The notes: generated by a model not told the origin, from the sequence alone. A DNA stretch of 42,833 nucleotides from Betaproteobacteria bacterium UBA2293 (GCA_002345845.1 DDWF01000134.1:1-42833); one strand, 5' to 3'. Shown: positions 1-10,004, counted from the first letter of the stretch. Translations and numbers: made by a program.

Positions 1-537
1 GACGGCCCGGTGATCTGGGAAGACCATTTCTATCCGGAAATCATCGACCCGAACACCGGCGAAGTCCTGCCGGAAGGCAGCCAGGGCGAACTGGTGTTCA
101 CTTCGCTGACCAAGGAAGCAATGCCGGTGATCCGCTACCGCACCCGCGACCTGACCGCCCTGCTACCGCCGACCGCCCGTTCGATGCGCCGGATCGGCAA
201 GATCACCGGACGCTCCGACGACATGCTGATCATCCGCGGCGTCAACGTCTTCCCGTCGCAGATCGAGGAATTGATCCTCAAGCAGCCCAAGCTGTCGCCG
301 CACTACATTATCGAACTGAGCCGCGACGGGCATCTCGATTCACTCAAGGTCAATGTCGAGATGAAACCGGAGTTCCAGTTCGCCAGCAGCGCCGAAAAGG
401 AATTCGTCGCCCACGACCTGCAGCATCACATCAAATCCTACATCGGCATTTCGGCGCGCATCGACGTCGTCGAGGTCGGCGGCATCGAGCGCTCGGTCGG
501 CAAGGCGAAGCGGGTCATCGACAAGCGCCCGCTGTAA
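1..537 (+). CDS. paaK: Phenylacetate-CoA ligase, C-terminal part (cut by window start)
   Basis: The frame is open from the first base and ends at TAA 535-537, giving the last 178 residues of a roughly 430-residue enzyme. PaaK activates phenylacetate with ATP and CoA to phenylacetyl-CoA, the entry step of aerobic phenylacetate breakdown in the cytoplasm. Family signatures visible are GELVFTSLTKEAMPVIRYRT, the hinge stretch RSMRRIGKITGRSDDMLIIR and GVNVFPSQIEELIL, which form the adenylate-enzyme core and the start of the small C-terminal domain. The last 80 residues match the ACT-like tail of PaaK. Upstream neighbours are outside the window, so membership of a paa operon cannot be judged. A related aryl-CoA ligase is possible, but the motifs fit PaaK closely. 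Confidence 0.93.
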   Translation, partial: DGPVIWEDHFYPEIIDPNTGEVLPEGSQGELVFTSLTKEAMPVIRYRTRDLTALLPPTARSMRRIGKITGRSDDMLIIRGVNVFPSQIEELILKQPKLSPHYIIELSRDGHLDSLKVNVEMKPEFQFASSAEKEFVAHDLQHHIKSYIGISARIDVVEVGGIERSVGKAKRVIDKRPL

Positions 538-551
538 GGTTCAAGCACCAA

Positions 552-574
552 GCGGCGGCAGGCCTTGCCGCCGC
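552..574. terminator. Bidirectional hairpin between paaK and the FAH-family gene
   Basis: A perfect 9-bp stem (GCGGCGGCA / TGCCGCCGC) with a 5-base loop lies 14 bases after the paaK stop and 10 bases after the stop of the convergent gene. It has no strong T-run on either side, so it may be a weak or Rho-assisted terminator serving both genes. Confidence 0.55.
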
Positions 575-584
575 CAGCGTGAAC

Positions 585-1256
585 TCAATCGACGATGCGC
601 GCTTGCAGGCAACCGACGCCATCGACGCAGCCCACCAGCAGATCGCCGGGAACGAGCGCCCCAACCCCGGCCGGGGTGCCCGTATAGATCAAGTCACCCG
701 CCTCGAGACGGACCAAGGTCGACAATTGGGCGATGATCTCCGGCACCTTCCACATCATCGCCGCCAGATCACCGTCCTGGCGCAATTCGCCGTTGACCTG
801 CAAGTAGATGCGGCCGGCCGCCGGATGACCACAGGCCGCCACCGGCGTGATCGCACCGCATACGGCGGATTGATCGAAGCCCTTACCCATGTCCCACGGA
901 TGCCCCTTGGCCTTGGCGGCCGCCTGCAAATCGCGCCGCGTCAGATCGAGACCGACGGCATAACCAAAAACCAGGGCAAGCGCCTGCGTCGCCGGCACAT
1001 CCGCCCCACCGGCACCAAGCGCCACCACCATCTCGACCTCATGATGCAGATTGGCCGTCGCCGGCGGATAGCGGACCGTCAACTCGCCCGCTCCGGCGAT
1101 CACGGCATCACCCGGCTTGGTAAAGAAAAATGGTGGTTCACGGCCCTCGGCCTGATCAAGCGCCCCCATTTCCCGGGCGTGGTCGGCGTAGTTGCGTCCC
1201 ACGCAGAAGATTCGCCGCACCGGAAAGCCGAGATCTCCCCCAGCAACCGGAATCAT
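585..1256 (-). CDS. Fumarylacetoacetate hydrolase (FAH) family protein
   Basis: This 223-residue protein belongs to the FAH fold family, metal-dependent hydrolases, decarboxylases and isomerases acting on 2-oxo or beta-diketo acids. Visible signatures are GRNYADHAREMG near the N-terminus, PPFFFTKP, the acidic metal-site stretch HHEVEMVVALG, GYAVGLDLTRRDLQ, KGFDQSAVCG and the C-terminal DLIYTGTPAGVG. The frame stays open upstream to 1382, but ATG 1254-1256 gives the usual length for short single-domain members (about 220 residues) and puts the GRNY motif at the normal distance from the start. The substrate cannot be read from sequence; acylpyruvase-type (FAHD1/YcgM-like) activity is the most likely. 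It is convergent with paaK and divergent from the fimV-like gene. Confidence 0.88.
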   Translation of the reverse strand: MIPVAGGDLGFPVRRIFCVGRNYADHAREMGALDQAEGREPPFFFTKPGDAVIAGAGELTVRYPPATANLHHEVEMVVALGAGGADVPATQALALVFGYAVGLDLTRRDLQAAAKAKGHPWDMGKGFDQSAVCGAITPVAACGHPAAGRIYLQVNGELRQDGDLAAMMWKVPEIIAQLSTLVRLEAGDLIYTGTPAGVGALVPGDLLVGCVDGVGCLQARIVD

Positions 1257-1314
1257 GACTATGCAATTTTGCGGAAATGCTTGTCTCATAACACTTTTCG
1301 CTCTCAACAAAGAT

Positions 1315-1330
1315 TGGCAGACAGTGTGCA
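1315..1330 (+). promoter_or_regulatory. Candidate sigma-54 (-24/-12) promoter before the fimV-like gene
   Basis: TGGCAGACAGTGTGCA has the GG and GC dinucleotides at exact sigma-54 spacing (GG 1316-1317, GC 1328-1329) and matches the -24 half at five of six bases. It would start transcription near 1341, about 68 bases before the ATG at 1409. The -12 half is GTGCA rather than TTGCA. No sigma-70 promoter in this gap looked better, but the call rests on one match. Confidence 0.45.
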
Positions 1331-1408
1331 ATATTTCTGCATCAGGCGCCCCGGGCAATGCTAGAGTTTTACCAAAGACCATAAAAACTCCCCCGCATAG
1401 GATTCATC

Positions 1409-3214
1409 ATGAAGCCCAAAATGCTGCGCACCGGCGCCCTCATTGCTGCGCTCTTCTCCGGCAATGCACTGGCACTCGGCTTCGGCGACATTGTTCTCCT
1501 CTCACGTATCGGAGAACCCCTCAGAGCCGAAGTTCCCATTCTTGCCGCCAACGGTGAAGCTGTCGAAGGTGCCTGCTTCTCCCTCGCCGGAATTCGCAGC
1601 TCAGACCTGCCGGTCATCTCCAGTGCCCGCTTCCGCCTGAATCGCAGTGGCGGCAATCTGACGCTGACCATCACCGGCATCCAGCCGATCGCCGAACCGA
1701 TTTTCGTCATCGGACTGCGCGCCCACTGCGGCATTGACCTGCAACGCGACTACGTGCTGATGCCGTTGCCGCCCATGCTCCTCGCCGAAGCCGAACCATC
1801 CGCCCCGACGGCCAAGGTGGCGCCGGCTTCGCCGACGACCCGAAAAGCACGCAATTTCCGCGAGTGGACTGCCCGCCGGGGCGACACCCTGGAATCGATT
1901 GCCGAAGCCCAGAGCGGCGGCAACCTGGCCGAACAAAGGCGCCTGCTGGCAGCGATGAAGCGAGCCAATCCGGACCTGGTGGAATATGAAGCCCTGAGCG
2001 AGGGCCGCAGCATCCGCATCCCCCTGCTCAGCCGCAGCCCGGCGGAAGCTTCCGTCCGGCCGACAGCGGCCAGTCGCTCGATGGCCGACGAGGCGCCACC
2101 GCCACCACCACGGCCAAAGAAGCAGCCGGCAGCAAAACCGAAACCGGAATCGCCGCCCGTCGCGGCCGCTGCCGGCGGCCCCGATCGCATCGTGCTCGGC
2201 GCGGCGCCCGACGAGATCCGTCCGGAGGTCAAGCCGAGCCTTGCCAAGGCGTCGGCTGGTGAAGTGGAAGAGCGCATGCTCAAGCTTGAAACAACCCTCA
2301 ACCTGCTCAACCAGGAAGTCGAAAAGCTCAACACCGCACTTGCCCTGACCACCGAGGCCCTTGTCGCCCAACAGCAGTTGATGACCGCGCAAAGCCAGCA
2401 GGTCCCTGGCAGCGACAGTGCCGCCCTGCGCGCTGCACCGCCCCCCGCGCCAGCGGCCACGGCCAGCGGCAACTGGCTGGAACTCCTGTTGAGCGCCCTG
2501 ATTGGTGGCGGCGTTGCGGCCGGATTGGCCCATTTCATCACCCGACGCAAGACCAGTCGGCTGAGTGACGAACTCAGTCTGGCCAGCATCGCCCACGCCG
2601 CCCCGCCGGTGAACGTCGCAGCCGAGCGCGCCCCGCTCACGCCCCAAGCCGATGAGCCAGTGAAGCCGGCACCGCCACCGGCGCCGGCTGTGGATATTCC
2701 GCTCGACGCAGCACCGGCAGACGAAGAACGCGTCAATGCCGTCAATGTCGATTTCAACGACGGCAATTCGGCACTCGAACTGGCGGAAATCATGCTCTCC
2801 TTCGGGCGCATCCGGGGAGCTGCCGAAACCCTGGCCATGCACATCGAGGAAAATTCACCGGACAACATCCAGCCGTGGACGATGCTGCTCGACCTCTACC
2901 GCCGCAGTGACATGCGAGCCGAGTTCGAAAGCCTGGCGACGACGATGCGCGGCCGCTTTAATGTCCGCATTCCCTCATGGGACGAGACGCCCCCCCCGGT
3001 TTCCGGCCTCAAGTCGCTGGAAGACTATGGCCATATCGTTTGGCGCATCACCAACTGCTGGGGCGAACAGGAATGCATGGACTACCTCTGCGAGCTGGTT
3101 CACGACAATCGTGCCGGCAATCGCAGCGGCTTCCCGCTTGAGGTGATCGAGGAAATCGCCCTGCTCATGCGCACGCTCGAGGAGGGCTACGGACTGCGTC
3201 GGCGCCCCGCCTAG
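1409..3214 (+). CDS. FimV-like LysM-containing inner-membrane protein
   Basis: This 601-residue protein has a signal peptide (about 1-22), a FimV-type N-terminal domain (about 23-125, beginning LGFGDIVLLSRIGEPLRAEV), a LysM peptidoglycan-binding domain (about 150-207, with RRGDTLESIA), a proline/alanine-rich linker, a coiled coil (about 283-330), one membrane span (about 355-378) and a cytoplasmic TPR-like region ending in a FimV C-terminal-type segment. FimV/TspA proteins bind peptidoglycan and help place and activate type IV pili and type II secretion at the pole. It is shorter than Pseudomonas FimV (over 900 residues), mainly in the cytoplasmic part. The gene stands alone, with a possible sigma-54 promoter upstream. 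Its stop overlaps the convergent NIF3 gene. Confidence 0.82.
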   Translation: MKPKMLRTGALIAALFSGNALALGFGDIVLLSRIGEPLRAEVPILAANGEAVEGACFSLAGIRSSDLPVISSARFRLNRSGGNLTLTITGIQPIAEPIFVIGLRAHCGIDLQRDYVLMPLPPMLLAEAEPSAPTAKVAPASPTTRKARNFREWTARRGDTLESIAEAQSGGNLAEQRRLLAAMKRANPDLVEYEALSEGRSIRIPLLSRSPAEASVRPTAASRSMADEAPPPPPRPKKQPAAKPKPESPPVAAAAGGPDRIVLGAAPDEIRPEVKPSLAKASAGEVEERMLKLETTLNLLNQEVEKLNTALALTTEALVAQQQLMTAQSQQVPGSDSAALRAAPPPAPAATASGNWLELLLSALIGGGVAAGLAHFITRRKTSRLSDELSLASIAHAAPPVNVAAERAPLTPQADEPVKPAPPPAPAVDIPLDAAPADEERVNAVNVDFNDGNSALELAEIMLSFGRIRGAAETLAMHIEENSPDNIQPWTMLLDLYRRSDMRAEFESLATTMRGRFNVRIPSWDETPPPVSGLKSLEDYGHIVWRITNCWGEQECMDYLCELVHDNRAGNRSGFPLEVIEEIALLMRTLEEGYGLRRRPA

Positions 3215-3957
3215 ACCGGGTTTTCGAGGTCGATGAATTCGCAGGCCAGTCCGTCATGACCGTGCAGATGGGCAGCCAGCGCCCGGATGCCACCGCGCTC
3301 GGTGGCATGATGGCCGGCGGCGATGTAGGCAACGCCGCTTTCGCGGGCGAGATGGACGGTTTGCTCAGAAATTTCGCCGGACAAATAAGCATCGACCCCC
3401 AGGGCAATGGCCTGCTCGAAATAGCCCTGGGCCCCGCCGGAACACCAGGCGATGCGGCGGATGGTTTTGTCACTGTCGCCGATGACCAGCGGCGCTCGCC
3501 CAAACCGCCGCTCGACCCGTGCCACCAGCGTGGCCAGCGTCTCGACGGCAACCGGCCGCCCCAGCCAGGCAATATCCTGTTCGCCGAAACGGCCCTCGGC
3601 CTGCCAGCCCAAGTCCGCTGCCAGCTGCGCATTGTTGCCCAGTTGCGGATGAGCATCGAGCGGTAGGTGATAGGCCAGCAGGCTGATCTCGTGACCGAGT
3701 AAGGTACGCAGACGTTGGCGACGGATGCCGGTCACCCGGCCGTCCTCACCCTTCCAGAAATAGCCGTGATGAACGATGACGGCATCGGCACCGCGCGCCA
3801 CCGCAACATCGAGCAGCGCCTGACTGGCGGTGACGCCGGCGACAATCTGCCCCACCTCGTCACGACCTTCCACTTGCAGGCCATTTGGGCAATAATCGCG
3901 GAACTTTCCGGGCTCCAGGAGTCCGTCCAGATAGTTCACCAAGGCTTCAAGCTTCAT
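3211..3957 (-). CDS. NIF3/DUF34-family dinuclear metal protein (YbgI-like)
   Basis: This 248-residue protein matches the NIF3-like family, ring-shaped hexamers with a dinuclear metal centre in each subunit. Visible motifs are DYCPNGLQVEGR near the N-terminus, IVAGVTAS, the metal-ligand stretch VIVHHGYFWKGE, the second ligand region LAYHLPLDAHPQLGNNAQLA and the C-terminal GHHATERGGIRAL, which supplies the last His and Glu ligands. It has the short bacterial form without the PII-like insert. The cellular role is unsettled; GTP cyclohydrolase-related and metal-handling roles have been proposed. Its start lies 14 bases from the divergent protease gene at 3972, so their promoters must overlap the coding ends. 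Confidence 0.9.
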   Translation of the reverse strand: MKLEALVNYLDGLLEPGKFRDYCPNGLQVEGRDEVGQIVAGVTASQALLDVAVARGADAVIVHHGYFWKGEDGRVTGIRRQRLRTLLGHEISLLAYHLPLDAHPQLGNNAQLAADLGWQAEGRFGEQDIAWLGRPVAVETLATLVARVERRFGRAPLVIGDSDKTIRRIAWCSGGAQGYFEQAIALGVDAYLSGEISEQTVHLARESGVAYIAAGHHATERGGIRALAAHLHGHDGLACEFIDLENPV

Positions 3958-3971
3958 CGATACGGTCTTTC

Positions 3972-5123
<1,152 letters not shown>

Positions 5124-5126
5124 GCG

Positions 5127-5933
5127 ATGTGCCAGCTGCTCGGCATGAACTGCAACGTGCCGACCGACATCTGCTTTTCCTTCACCGGTTTCCAGGCGCG
5201 CGGTGGTGCCACCGATGTCCATTCGGACGGCTGGGGCATCGCCTTTTTCGAGGGGCGAGGCAGTCGCCTCTTTCTCGACCCGCAACCCTCGTGCACTTCG
5301 CCGATCGCCGAAGTGGTCCGTCACTACCCGATCCACTCGCAGAACGTCATCGCCCACATCCGCAAGGCAACGCAGGGATCAATCGGGCTGGAGAACACGC
5401 ACCCGTTCATGCGCGAACTATGGGGCCGTTACTGGATTTTTGCGCACAACGGCAACCTGCTGGATTATGCCCCTGAACTCGTCGGCAGCTACCTGCCGGT
5501 CGGCCAGACCGACAGCGAACGTTCATTCTGCTGGCTGCTCCAGGAATTGCGCCAGCGCTTCGGCAACACGTCGCCGACCACCAGCGAACTGTTTGCCGCG
5601 ATTCACCAATTGACCCTGGAAGTCAGCCGCCATGGCGAATTCAACTTCCTGCTCTCCAACGGCGACTGGCTGTTCGCCCATGCCTCGACCAAGCTCAGTT
5701 TCGTTGTCCGCCAGGCACCGTTCGCCCAGGCGCACCTCAGTGATCAGGACGTGACGGTGGATTTCAGCGAACTGACAACGGCCAATGATCGTGTGGCCGT
5801 GATCGCCACCCTGCCGCTGACCGACAACGAGCAATGGACAGAAATGCCGGCAGGGACATTGTGGTGGTTCGCCGACGGCGCGCCGACGCAAACGCTGGCC
5901 ACCCGGCCGGGGCCGGTCAAGAAGAAGACCTGA
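5127..5933 (+). CDS. yafJ: Class II glutamine amidotransferase (YafJ-like)
   Basis: This 268-residue protein is a stand-alone class II (Ntn) glutamine amidotransferase domain. Cys2 directly after the initiator Met is the nucleophile (MCQLLGMNC). Further family marks are HSDGWGIAFF, the Arg-containing HIRKATQG, ENTHPF, and FAHNGNL with the oxyanion-hole Asn-Gly. The domain releases ammonia from glutamine; no synthase partner domain is attached and the acceptor is unknown. YafJ/YafV-type proteins are widespread and poorly characterised. It starts 3 bases after the protease stop. Its TGA directly abuts the stop of convergent tatC with no spacer. Confidence 0.9.
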   Translation: MCQLLGMNCNVPTDICFSFTGFQARGGATDVHSDGWGIAFFEGRGSRLFLDPQPSCTSPIAEVVRHYPIHSQNVIAHIRKATQGSIGLENTHPFMRELWGRYWIFAHNGNLLDYAPELVGSYLPVGQTDSERSFCWLLQELRQRFGNTSPTTSELFAAIHQLTLEVSRHGEFNFLLSNGDWLFAHASTKLSFVVRQAPFAQAHLSDQDVTVDFSELTTANDRVAVIATLPLTDNEQWTEMPAGTLWWFADGAPTQTLATRPGPVKKKT

Positions 5934-6767
5934 CTACTTGCTACCGTCGAACTTGCGAAACTCTTCCTCGGCCCGCCGCAGATCCTCGTCGGTAACGCCT
6001 GGGCCGCTATCCGTGGCAACCTCCGGCGGCGGACGAGAGACCAGACCAGCGGCCAGAATACCGATTTCGTAGAGCAGGCACATCGGGACGGCCAGCGCCA
6101 GTTGCGAGACGACATCTGGCGGCGTGACGATGGCGGCAACGACGAAGGCACCAACAATGAAGTAGGAACGCCACTCCTTCAGTTTCTCGACACTGACCAC
6201 GCCAAGCTTGACCAGTACGACCAGCGCCACCGGCACCTCGAAAGACAGGCCGAAGGCAAGGAACATGGTCATTACGAAGGACAGGTAGGCCTCGATGTCC
6301 GGCGCCGGCGTGATGCTCTTTGGCGCGAAACTGTTGATGAAGTGGAAGACCTGACCGAAGACGAAGTAGTAGCAGAAGGCCATGCCGAGTACGAACAGCA
6401 CCGTACTGGAGATGATCAGCGGCACACCGAGACGCTTTTCGTGGGCGTACAGCCCGGGGGCGACGAAACCCCAGGCCTGGAAGAGGATGAACGGCAGGGC
6501 GATGATGAAGGCGACCATCGCGGTGACCTTAAGCGGCACCATGAAGGGCGTCACCACGCCGATGGCCACCATCTTGGTGCCCTCCGGCAAGGCCGATGTC
6601 AGCGGCGCCGCGAGGAAATCGTAAATGTCGCCTGGCCCCGGGTACAGGCACAGCGCGCCAAGCACCACCGCAATGGCAATCAGGCTGCGGATCAAGCGAT
6701 CGCGCAACTCCACCAGATGGGAAATGAATGACTCTTCGGGGGCGGCGCTGGCCTGGTTATCGCTCAT
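5934..6767 (-). CDS. tatC: Sec-independent protein translocase subunit TatC
   Basis: TatC is the multi-span core of the twin-arginine translocase and the main receptor for RR signal peptides of folded proteins. The 277-residue product begins near ESFISHLVELRDRLIR, the conserved TatC N-terminal signature, and has six hydrophobic segments. It carries FVAPGLYAHEKR after the second span and EVPVALVVLVKLG in the fourth. The C-terminal tail of about 40 residues is acidic and charged (RRAEEEFRKFDGSK). The start ATG overlaps the tatB stop by 4 bases. This is the last gene of the his-hit-tat block. Confidence 0.97.
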   Translation of the reverse strand: MSDNQASAAPEESFISHLVELRDRLIRSLIAIAVVLGALCLYPGPGDIYDFLAAPLTSALPEGTKMVAIGVVTPFMVPLKVTAMVAFIIALPFILFQAWGFVAPGLYAHEKRLGVPLIISSTVLFVLGMAFCYYFVFGQVFHFINSFAPKSITPAPDIEAYLSFVMTMFLAFGLSFEVPVALVVLVKLGVVSVEKLKEWRSYFIVGAFVVAAIVTPPDVVSQLALAVPMCLLYEIGILAAGLVSRPPPEVATDSGPGVTDEDLRRAEEEFRKFDGSK

Positions 6768-7129
6768 GCAACGGGCTTGGCTGGGGTTTCGGCGGGAGCT
6801 ACGGCGGCACTGACCTGCTGGCCTGCCGCTTCGATCTGACTGACCGCCTCCTGGACGGGGGCTTCAACAGCGCTGCGGGCGACATCGAATTCCTGGCGCA
6901 CCGAGGTCTCCATCGCCCGTGCGGAATCGACAACCTGCGACTGAAGCTTCTTCAGTTCGTCGAGCTGCATTTCACGATTGATGTCCGACTTGACGTCGTT
7001 CACATAACGCTGGGCGCGACCGAGCAGATGGCCCAGCGTGCGGGCCACCTTGGGCAGTCGCTCCGGCCCGATCACGAGCAGGGCGACGATGCCGATCACC
7101 ATCAATTCGGTAAAACCGATATCGAACAT
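6764..7129 (-). CDS. tatB: Sec-independent protein translocase subunit TatB
   Basis: This 121-residue TatB has the typical N-terminal span (MFDIGFTELMVIGIVALLVI), the hinge GPERLPKVARTLG, an amphipathic and charged helix (about 30-75) and an Ala/Pro/Val-rich tail. TatB forms the receptor complex with TatC for twin-arginine precursors. It is distinguished from TatA by the Glu in the first span and the GPERLP hinge. It overlaps tatC by 4 bases and follows tatA after a 65-base gap that contains no obvious promoter. Confidence 0.96.
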   Translation of the reverse strand: MFDIGFTELMVIGIVALLVIGPERLPKVARTLGHLLGRAQRYVNDVKSDINREMQLDELKKLQSQVVDSARAMETSVRQEFDVARSAVEAPVQEAVSQIEAAGQQVSAAVAPAETPAKPVA

Positions 7130-7194
7130 AGATTGAGTTGCCAGTTATCCGCAACCAGTCCCTGCCCAGAAAAGCAGGGGCCGGATACTCGCGA

Positions 7195-7425
7195 CTAGCT
7201 CTTGGTTTTTTCCTTGACTTCGACGTCGATGGTTTCGCCGACCTGCTGGGTCGGCTGCTGGGCATCGGCCGGCTTGCCGTCGGCATTGGCTTCCTTCATG
7301 CCGTCCTTGAAGCCTTTGACGGCGCCGCCGAGATCCTGGCCGACGTTACGCAACTTCTTGGTACCGAAAACGAGCATGACGATGACCAGTACGATCAGCC
7401 AGTGCCAAATGGAAAAACTGCCCAT
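7195..7425 (-). CDS. tatA: Sec-independent protein translocase subunit TatA
   Basis: This 76-residue TatA has the short membrane helix [16 protein letters not shown], the [20 protein letters not shown] amphipathic helix and a polar, Lys/Glu-rich tail. TatA oligomerises at TatBC to form the transient path for folded proteins. The length is normal. It begins 9 bases after the hit gene stop on the same strand, so it probably shares the histidine-operon transcript. Confidence 0.97.
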   Translation of the reverse strand: MGSFSIWHWLIVLVIVMLVFGTKKLRNVGQDLGGAVKGFKDGMKEANADGKPADAQQPTQQVGETIDVEVKEKTKS

Positions 7426-7434
7426 GGTTGTCTC

Positions 7435-7785
7435 CTAGATGCGTTTGAGCATGGGGCCGACCGGTTCCGGTCCGCCCACGATGTGAATGTGCAGATGCGG
7501 CACTTCCTGCTGCCCTACACGACCATTGTTGATGATGACACGAAAGCCGTCGGGACTACCTTCCGCTACCGCGATTTCGTTGGCCTTGGCCAACATGCGG
7601 CCAAGTACCGGGGCATCCTCGGGCGTCGCCGACATCAGCGAGCTGATGTGCTTTTTAGGAATCAGCAGCACATGGACCGGACGGGCCGGATTGATGTCGC
7701 GGAAGGCGAGCATTTCCTCGTCCTCGTAGACCTTCTGGCTGGGAATGCTGCCGGCGACGATACGGCAGAACAGGCAGTCGCTCAC
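7435..7785 (-). CDS. hinT: HIT-family purine nucleoside phosphoramidase (HinT-like)
   Basis: This 116-residue histidine-triad protein hydrolyses AMP-N and AMP-lysine-type phosphoramidates. It shows CLFCRIVAGSIPSQKVYEDE at the N-terminus, AFRDINPARPVHVLLIPKKH in the middle, and the catalytic triad motif HLHIHIVGG near the C-terminus. The start is GTG 7783-7785, which overlaps the hisE stop by 4 bases (GTGA) and gives the family's usual length (about 119). The open frame upstream is hisE read out of frame. Position between hisE and tatA is a common arrangement in betaproteobacteria. Confidence 0.93.
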   Translation of the reverse strand: MSDCLFCRIVAGSIPSQKVYEDEEMLAFRDINPARPVHVLLIPKKHISSLMSATPEDAPVLGRMLAKANEIAVAEGSPDGFRVIINNGRVGQQEVPHLHIHIVGGPEPVGPMLKRI

Positions 7786-8108
7786 TTGCTGCCCCTCGCC
7801 GCCTTCTCGTCGATGCCGGAAATGCCTTCGCGGCGGCGCATTTCCTGCGACACGTCCTCGATGGAAAGACCGTAGAAAGCGAGCAGGACCAGCACGTGAT
7901 AGATGACGTCGGTCGATTCCCAGACGATGTTCAGGCGCTTGCCTTCCTTGCCGGCCATGATCAGCTCGGCGCACTCCTCGCCGATTTTCTTGAGGATCGA
8001 ATCCGGGCCTTCGGAAAACAGCTTGGCCGTGTAGGACTTCTCCGGATCGGCATTGCGGCGCGAGGCCAAAGTCTCGGAAAGGCGATGCAGGATGTCGTGC
8101 GTGCTCAT
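7782..8108 (-). CDS. hisE: Phosphoribosyl-ATP pyrophosphatase
   Basis: HisE removes pyrophosphate from phosphoribosyl-ATP, the second step of histidine synthesis. The 108-residue product has the MazG-like all-alpha fold with [20 protein letters not shown], the metal-binding EECAELIMA stretch and [13 protein letters not shown] with the conserved Asp. HisE and HisI are separate genes here, not fused as in enterics. The ATG overlaps the hisI stop by 4 bases and the stop overlaps the hit start. Confidence 0.97.
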   Translation of the reverse strand: MSTHDILHRLSETLASRRNADPEKSYTAKLFSEGPDSILKKIGEECAELIMAGKEGKRLNIVWESTDVIYHVLVLLAFYGLSIEDVSQEMRRREGISGIDEKAARGSK

Positions 8109-8506
8109 TTTGCGTAAATTTCCTTAGGGTCTTTCAGAACCGGATCAGTGGGAACCCAGAACTCCCCCTGCAGCTCATTGAAAAAACAGCTTTCCCGTCC
8201 CGTATGACAGGCAATGCCGCCTACCTGTTCAATGGCCAGCAGCAATACATCGCCGTCGCAGTCGGTACGAATCGATTTCACTTTCTGGAAATGCCCCGAT
8301 TCCTCACCCTTGCGCCAGAGTCGCCGACGGGAGCGCGACCAGTATACCGCGTTGCCGCATTTCACCGTTTCCAGCAAGGACTCACGGTTCATCCAGGCAA
8401 ACATCACCACTCGCCCGCCATCATCCTGGGCGATCGCCGGAATCATCCCGTCGCCGTCCCATTTGAGCGCCTCCAGCCACGGCAGGGAATTATCGAGGTC
8501 AGCCAT
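8105..8506 (-). CDS. hisI: Phosphoribosyl-AMP cyclohydrolase
   Basis: HisI opens the adenine ring of phosphoribosyl-AMP, the third step of the pathway. The 133-residue protein shows [32 protein letters not shown] and the metal-site segment [11 protein letters not shown], followed by the zinc cysteines in [14 protein letters not shown]. The length is normal for the monofunctional form. Start and stop each overlap a neighbour (TAATG with hisF, ATGA with hisE), so translational coupling is likely. Confidence 0.97.
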   Translation of the reverse strand: MADLDNSLPWLEALKWDGDGMIPAIAQDDGGRVVMFAWMNRESLLETVKCGNAVYWSRSRRRLWRKGEESGHFQKVKSIRTDCDGDVLLLAIEQVGGIACHTGRESCFFNELQGEFWVPTDPVLKDPKEIYAK

Positions 8507-9264
8507 TACAGGCGCACTTCAATGCCGCGGGTGGCCATGTATTCCTTGGCCTGGCGCACGGTGTATTCGCCGAAGTGGAAGATCGAGGCAGCCAGCACCG
8601 CATCGGCCCGGCCTTCGCTGACGCCATCGGCCAGATGTTGCAGATTGCCGACGCCACCGGAGGCGATCACCGGAATCTTGACGGCATCGGAGACGCCACG
8701 GGTCAGCGGCAGATCGAAGCCGTTCTTGGTGCCATCGCGATCCATGCTGGTCAGCAGGATTTCCCCGGCGCCCAGCGCCTCGACCTTTTTCGCCCATTCG
8801 ATGGCATCAAGGCCGGTGTCGTTGCGCCCGCCGTGCGTAAACACATGCCACTTGCCCGGCGCCACCTGCTTGGCATCAATGGCGACAACGATGCATTGCG
8901 AGCCGACCTTGCTCGACGCGTCAAAAACCAGGTCCGGATTCTGCACAGCAGCGGTATTCATCGACACCTTGTCGGCCCCGGCATTGAGCAACCGGCGCAC
9001 GTCCTCGACCTTGCGCACGCCGCCACCGACGGTCAGCGGAATGAAAACCTGCTCGGCGCAGGCTTCGACGATGTGCAGGATGATGTCGCGCTGATCGCTC
9101 GAGGCGGTGATGTCGAGAAAGGTAACCTCGTCAGCTCCCTGTTCGTCGTAACGGCGGGCGATCTCGATCGGATCGCCGGCATCGCGCAGATCGACGAAGT
9201 TGGTGCCCTTGACGACGCGACCGGCGGTGACATCGAGACAGGGAATGATGCGCTTGGCCAGCAT
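8506..9264 (-). CDS. hisF: Imidazole glycerol phosphate synthase, cyclase subunit
   Basis: HisF pairs with HisH. It uses ammonia channelled from the glutaminase subunit to turn PRFAR into imidazole glycerol phosphate and AICAR. The 252-residue (beta/alpha)8 barrel has the N-terminal [15 protein letters not shown] with the catalytic Asp, PLTVGGGVR and [15 protein letters not shown] with the second catalytic Asp, and the phosphate loop [11 protein letters not shown]. The ATG overlaps the hisA stop by one base. Confidence 0.98.
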   Translation of the reverse strand: MLAKRIIPCLDVTAGRVVKGTNFVDLRDAGDPIEIARRYDEQGADEVTFLDITASSDQRDIILHIVEACAEQVFIPLTVGGGVRKVEDVRRLLNAGADKVSMNTAAVQNPDLVFDASSKVGSQCIVVAIDAKQVAPGKWHVFTHGGRNDTGLDAIEWAKKVEALGAGEILLTSMDRDGTKNGFDLPLTRGVSDAVKIPVIASGGVGNLQHLADGVSEGRADAVLAASIFHFGEYTVRQAKEYMATRGIEVRL

Positions 9265-10004
9265 CAGGCGCCCAGCTCGTCGGCGAGTTCCTGAGCAGCT
9301 TTGAAGTCGAGGGAACCGTCGTAGACCGCACGACCGGCAATGGTGCCGACCACGCCCTCACCTTCCACGGCGCACAGCGCCCGGATATCGTCGAGACTGG
9401 AGAGGCCGCCGGAGGCGATGACTGGAATGGTCAGTGCCTGCGCCAGACGCACCGTGGCGTCGATATTCAGACCGGAAAGCATGCCGTCACGACCGATGTC
9501 GGTATAGATGATCGACTCGACGCCGTAATCCTCGTACTTCTTGCCGAGGTCGACGACATCGTGGCCGGTCAGTTTCGACCAGCCATCGGTCGCCACCTTG
9601 CCATCCTTGGCGTCGAGCCCGACGATGATGTGGCCGGGGAAGGCGACGCAGGCATCGTGCAGGAAGCCCGGGTTCTTGACCGCGGCGGTGCCGATGATCA
9701 CGTAGGACAGGCCGCCATCGATGCAGGCTTCGATAGTATCGAGGTCACGGATGCCGCCGCCGAGCTGCACCGGGATGTCGTCGCCAACCTCGGCCAGAAT
9801 GGCCTTGATCGCCGCCGCATTCTTCGGCTTGCCAGCAAAGGCCCCGTTCAGGTCGACCAGATGCAGTCGGCGCGCCCCCTGGTTGAGCCAGTGCCGCGCC
9901 TGTTCGGCCGGGCTGTCGGAAAAGACGGTGGCCTGTTCCATCAGGCCCTGTTTGAGGCGGACACATTGTCCGTCCTTCAGGTCAATCGCAGGAATGATCA
10001 GCAT
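9264..10004 (-). CDS. hisA: ProFAR isomerase
   Basis: HisA isomerises ProFAR to PRFAR, a sugar-ring-opening Amadori reaction. The 246-residue (beta/alpha)8 barrel shows [20 protein letters not shown] with catalytic Asp8, [23 protein letters not shown] with the second catalytic Asp, and [11 protein letters not shown]. It follows hisH after 38 bases and is coupled to hisF by a one-base overlap. Confidence 0.98.
   Translation of the reverse strand: MLIIPAIDLKDGQCVRLKQGLMEQATVFSDSPAEQARHWLNQGARRLHLVDLNGAFAGKPKNAAAIKAILAEVGDDIPVQLGGGIRDLDTIEACIDGGLSYVIIGTAAVKNPGFLHDACVAFPGHIIVGLDAKDGKVATDGWSKLTGHDVVDLGKKYEDYGVESIIYTDIGRDGMLSGLNIDATVRLAQALTIPVIASGGLSSLDDIRALCAVEGEGVVGTIAGRAVYDGSLDFKAAQELADELGA

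Noticed and set aside
1287..1293. CATAACA shared by the upstream regions of the fimV-like gene (1287) and the PEP-CTERM gene (15432)
   Set aside because: A seven-base match at different distances from the two sigma-54 elements is expected by chance and is absent before the prepilin gene.
1601..2868. Two long minus-strand open frames inside the fimV-like gene
   Set aside because: They are shadow frames of a GC-rich proline/alanine region, with no ribosome site or family match.
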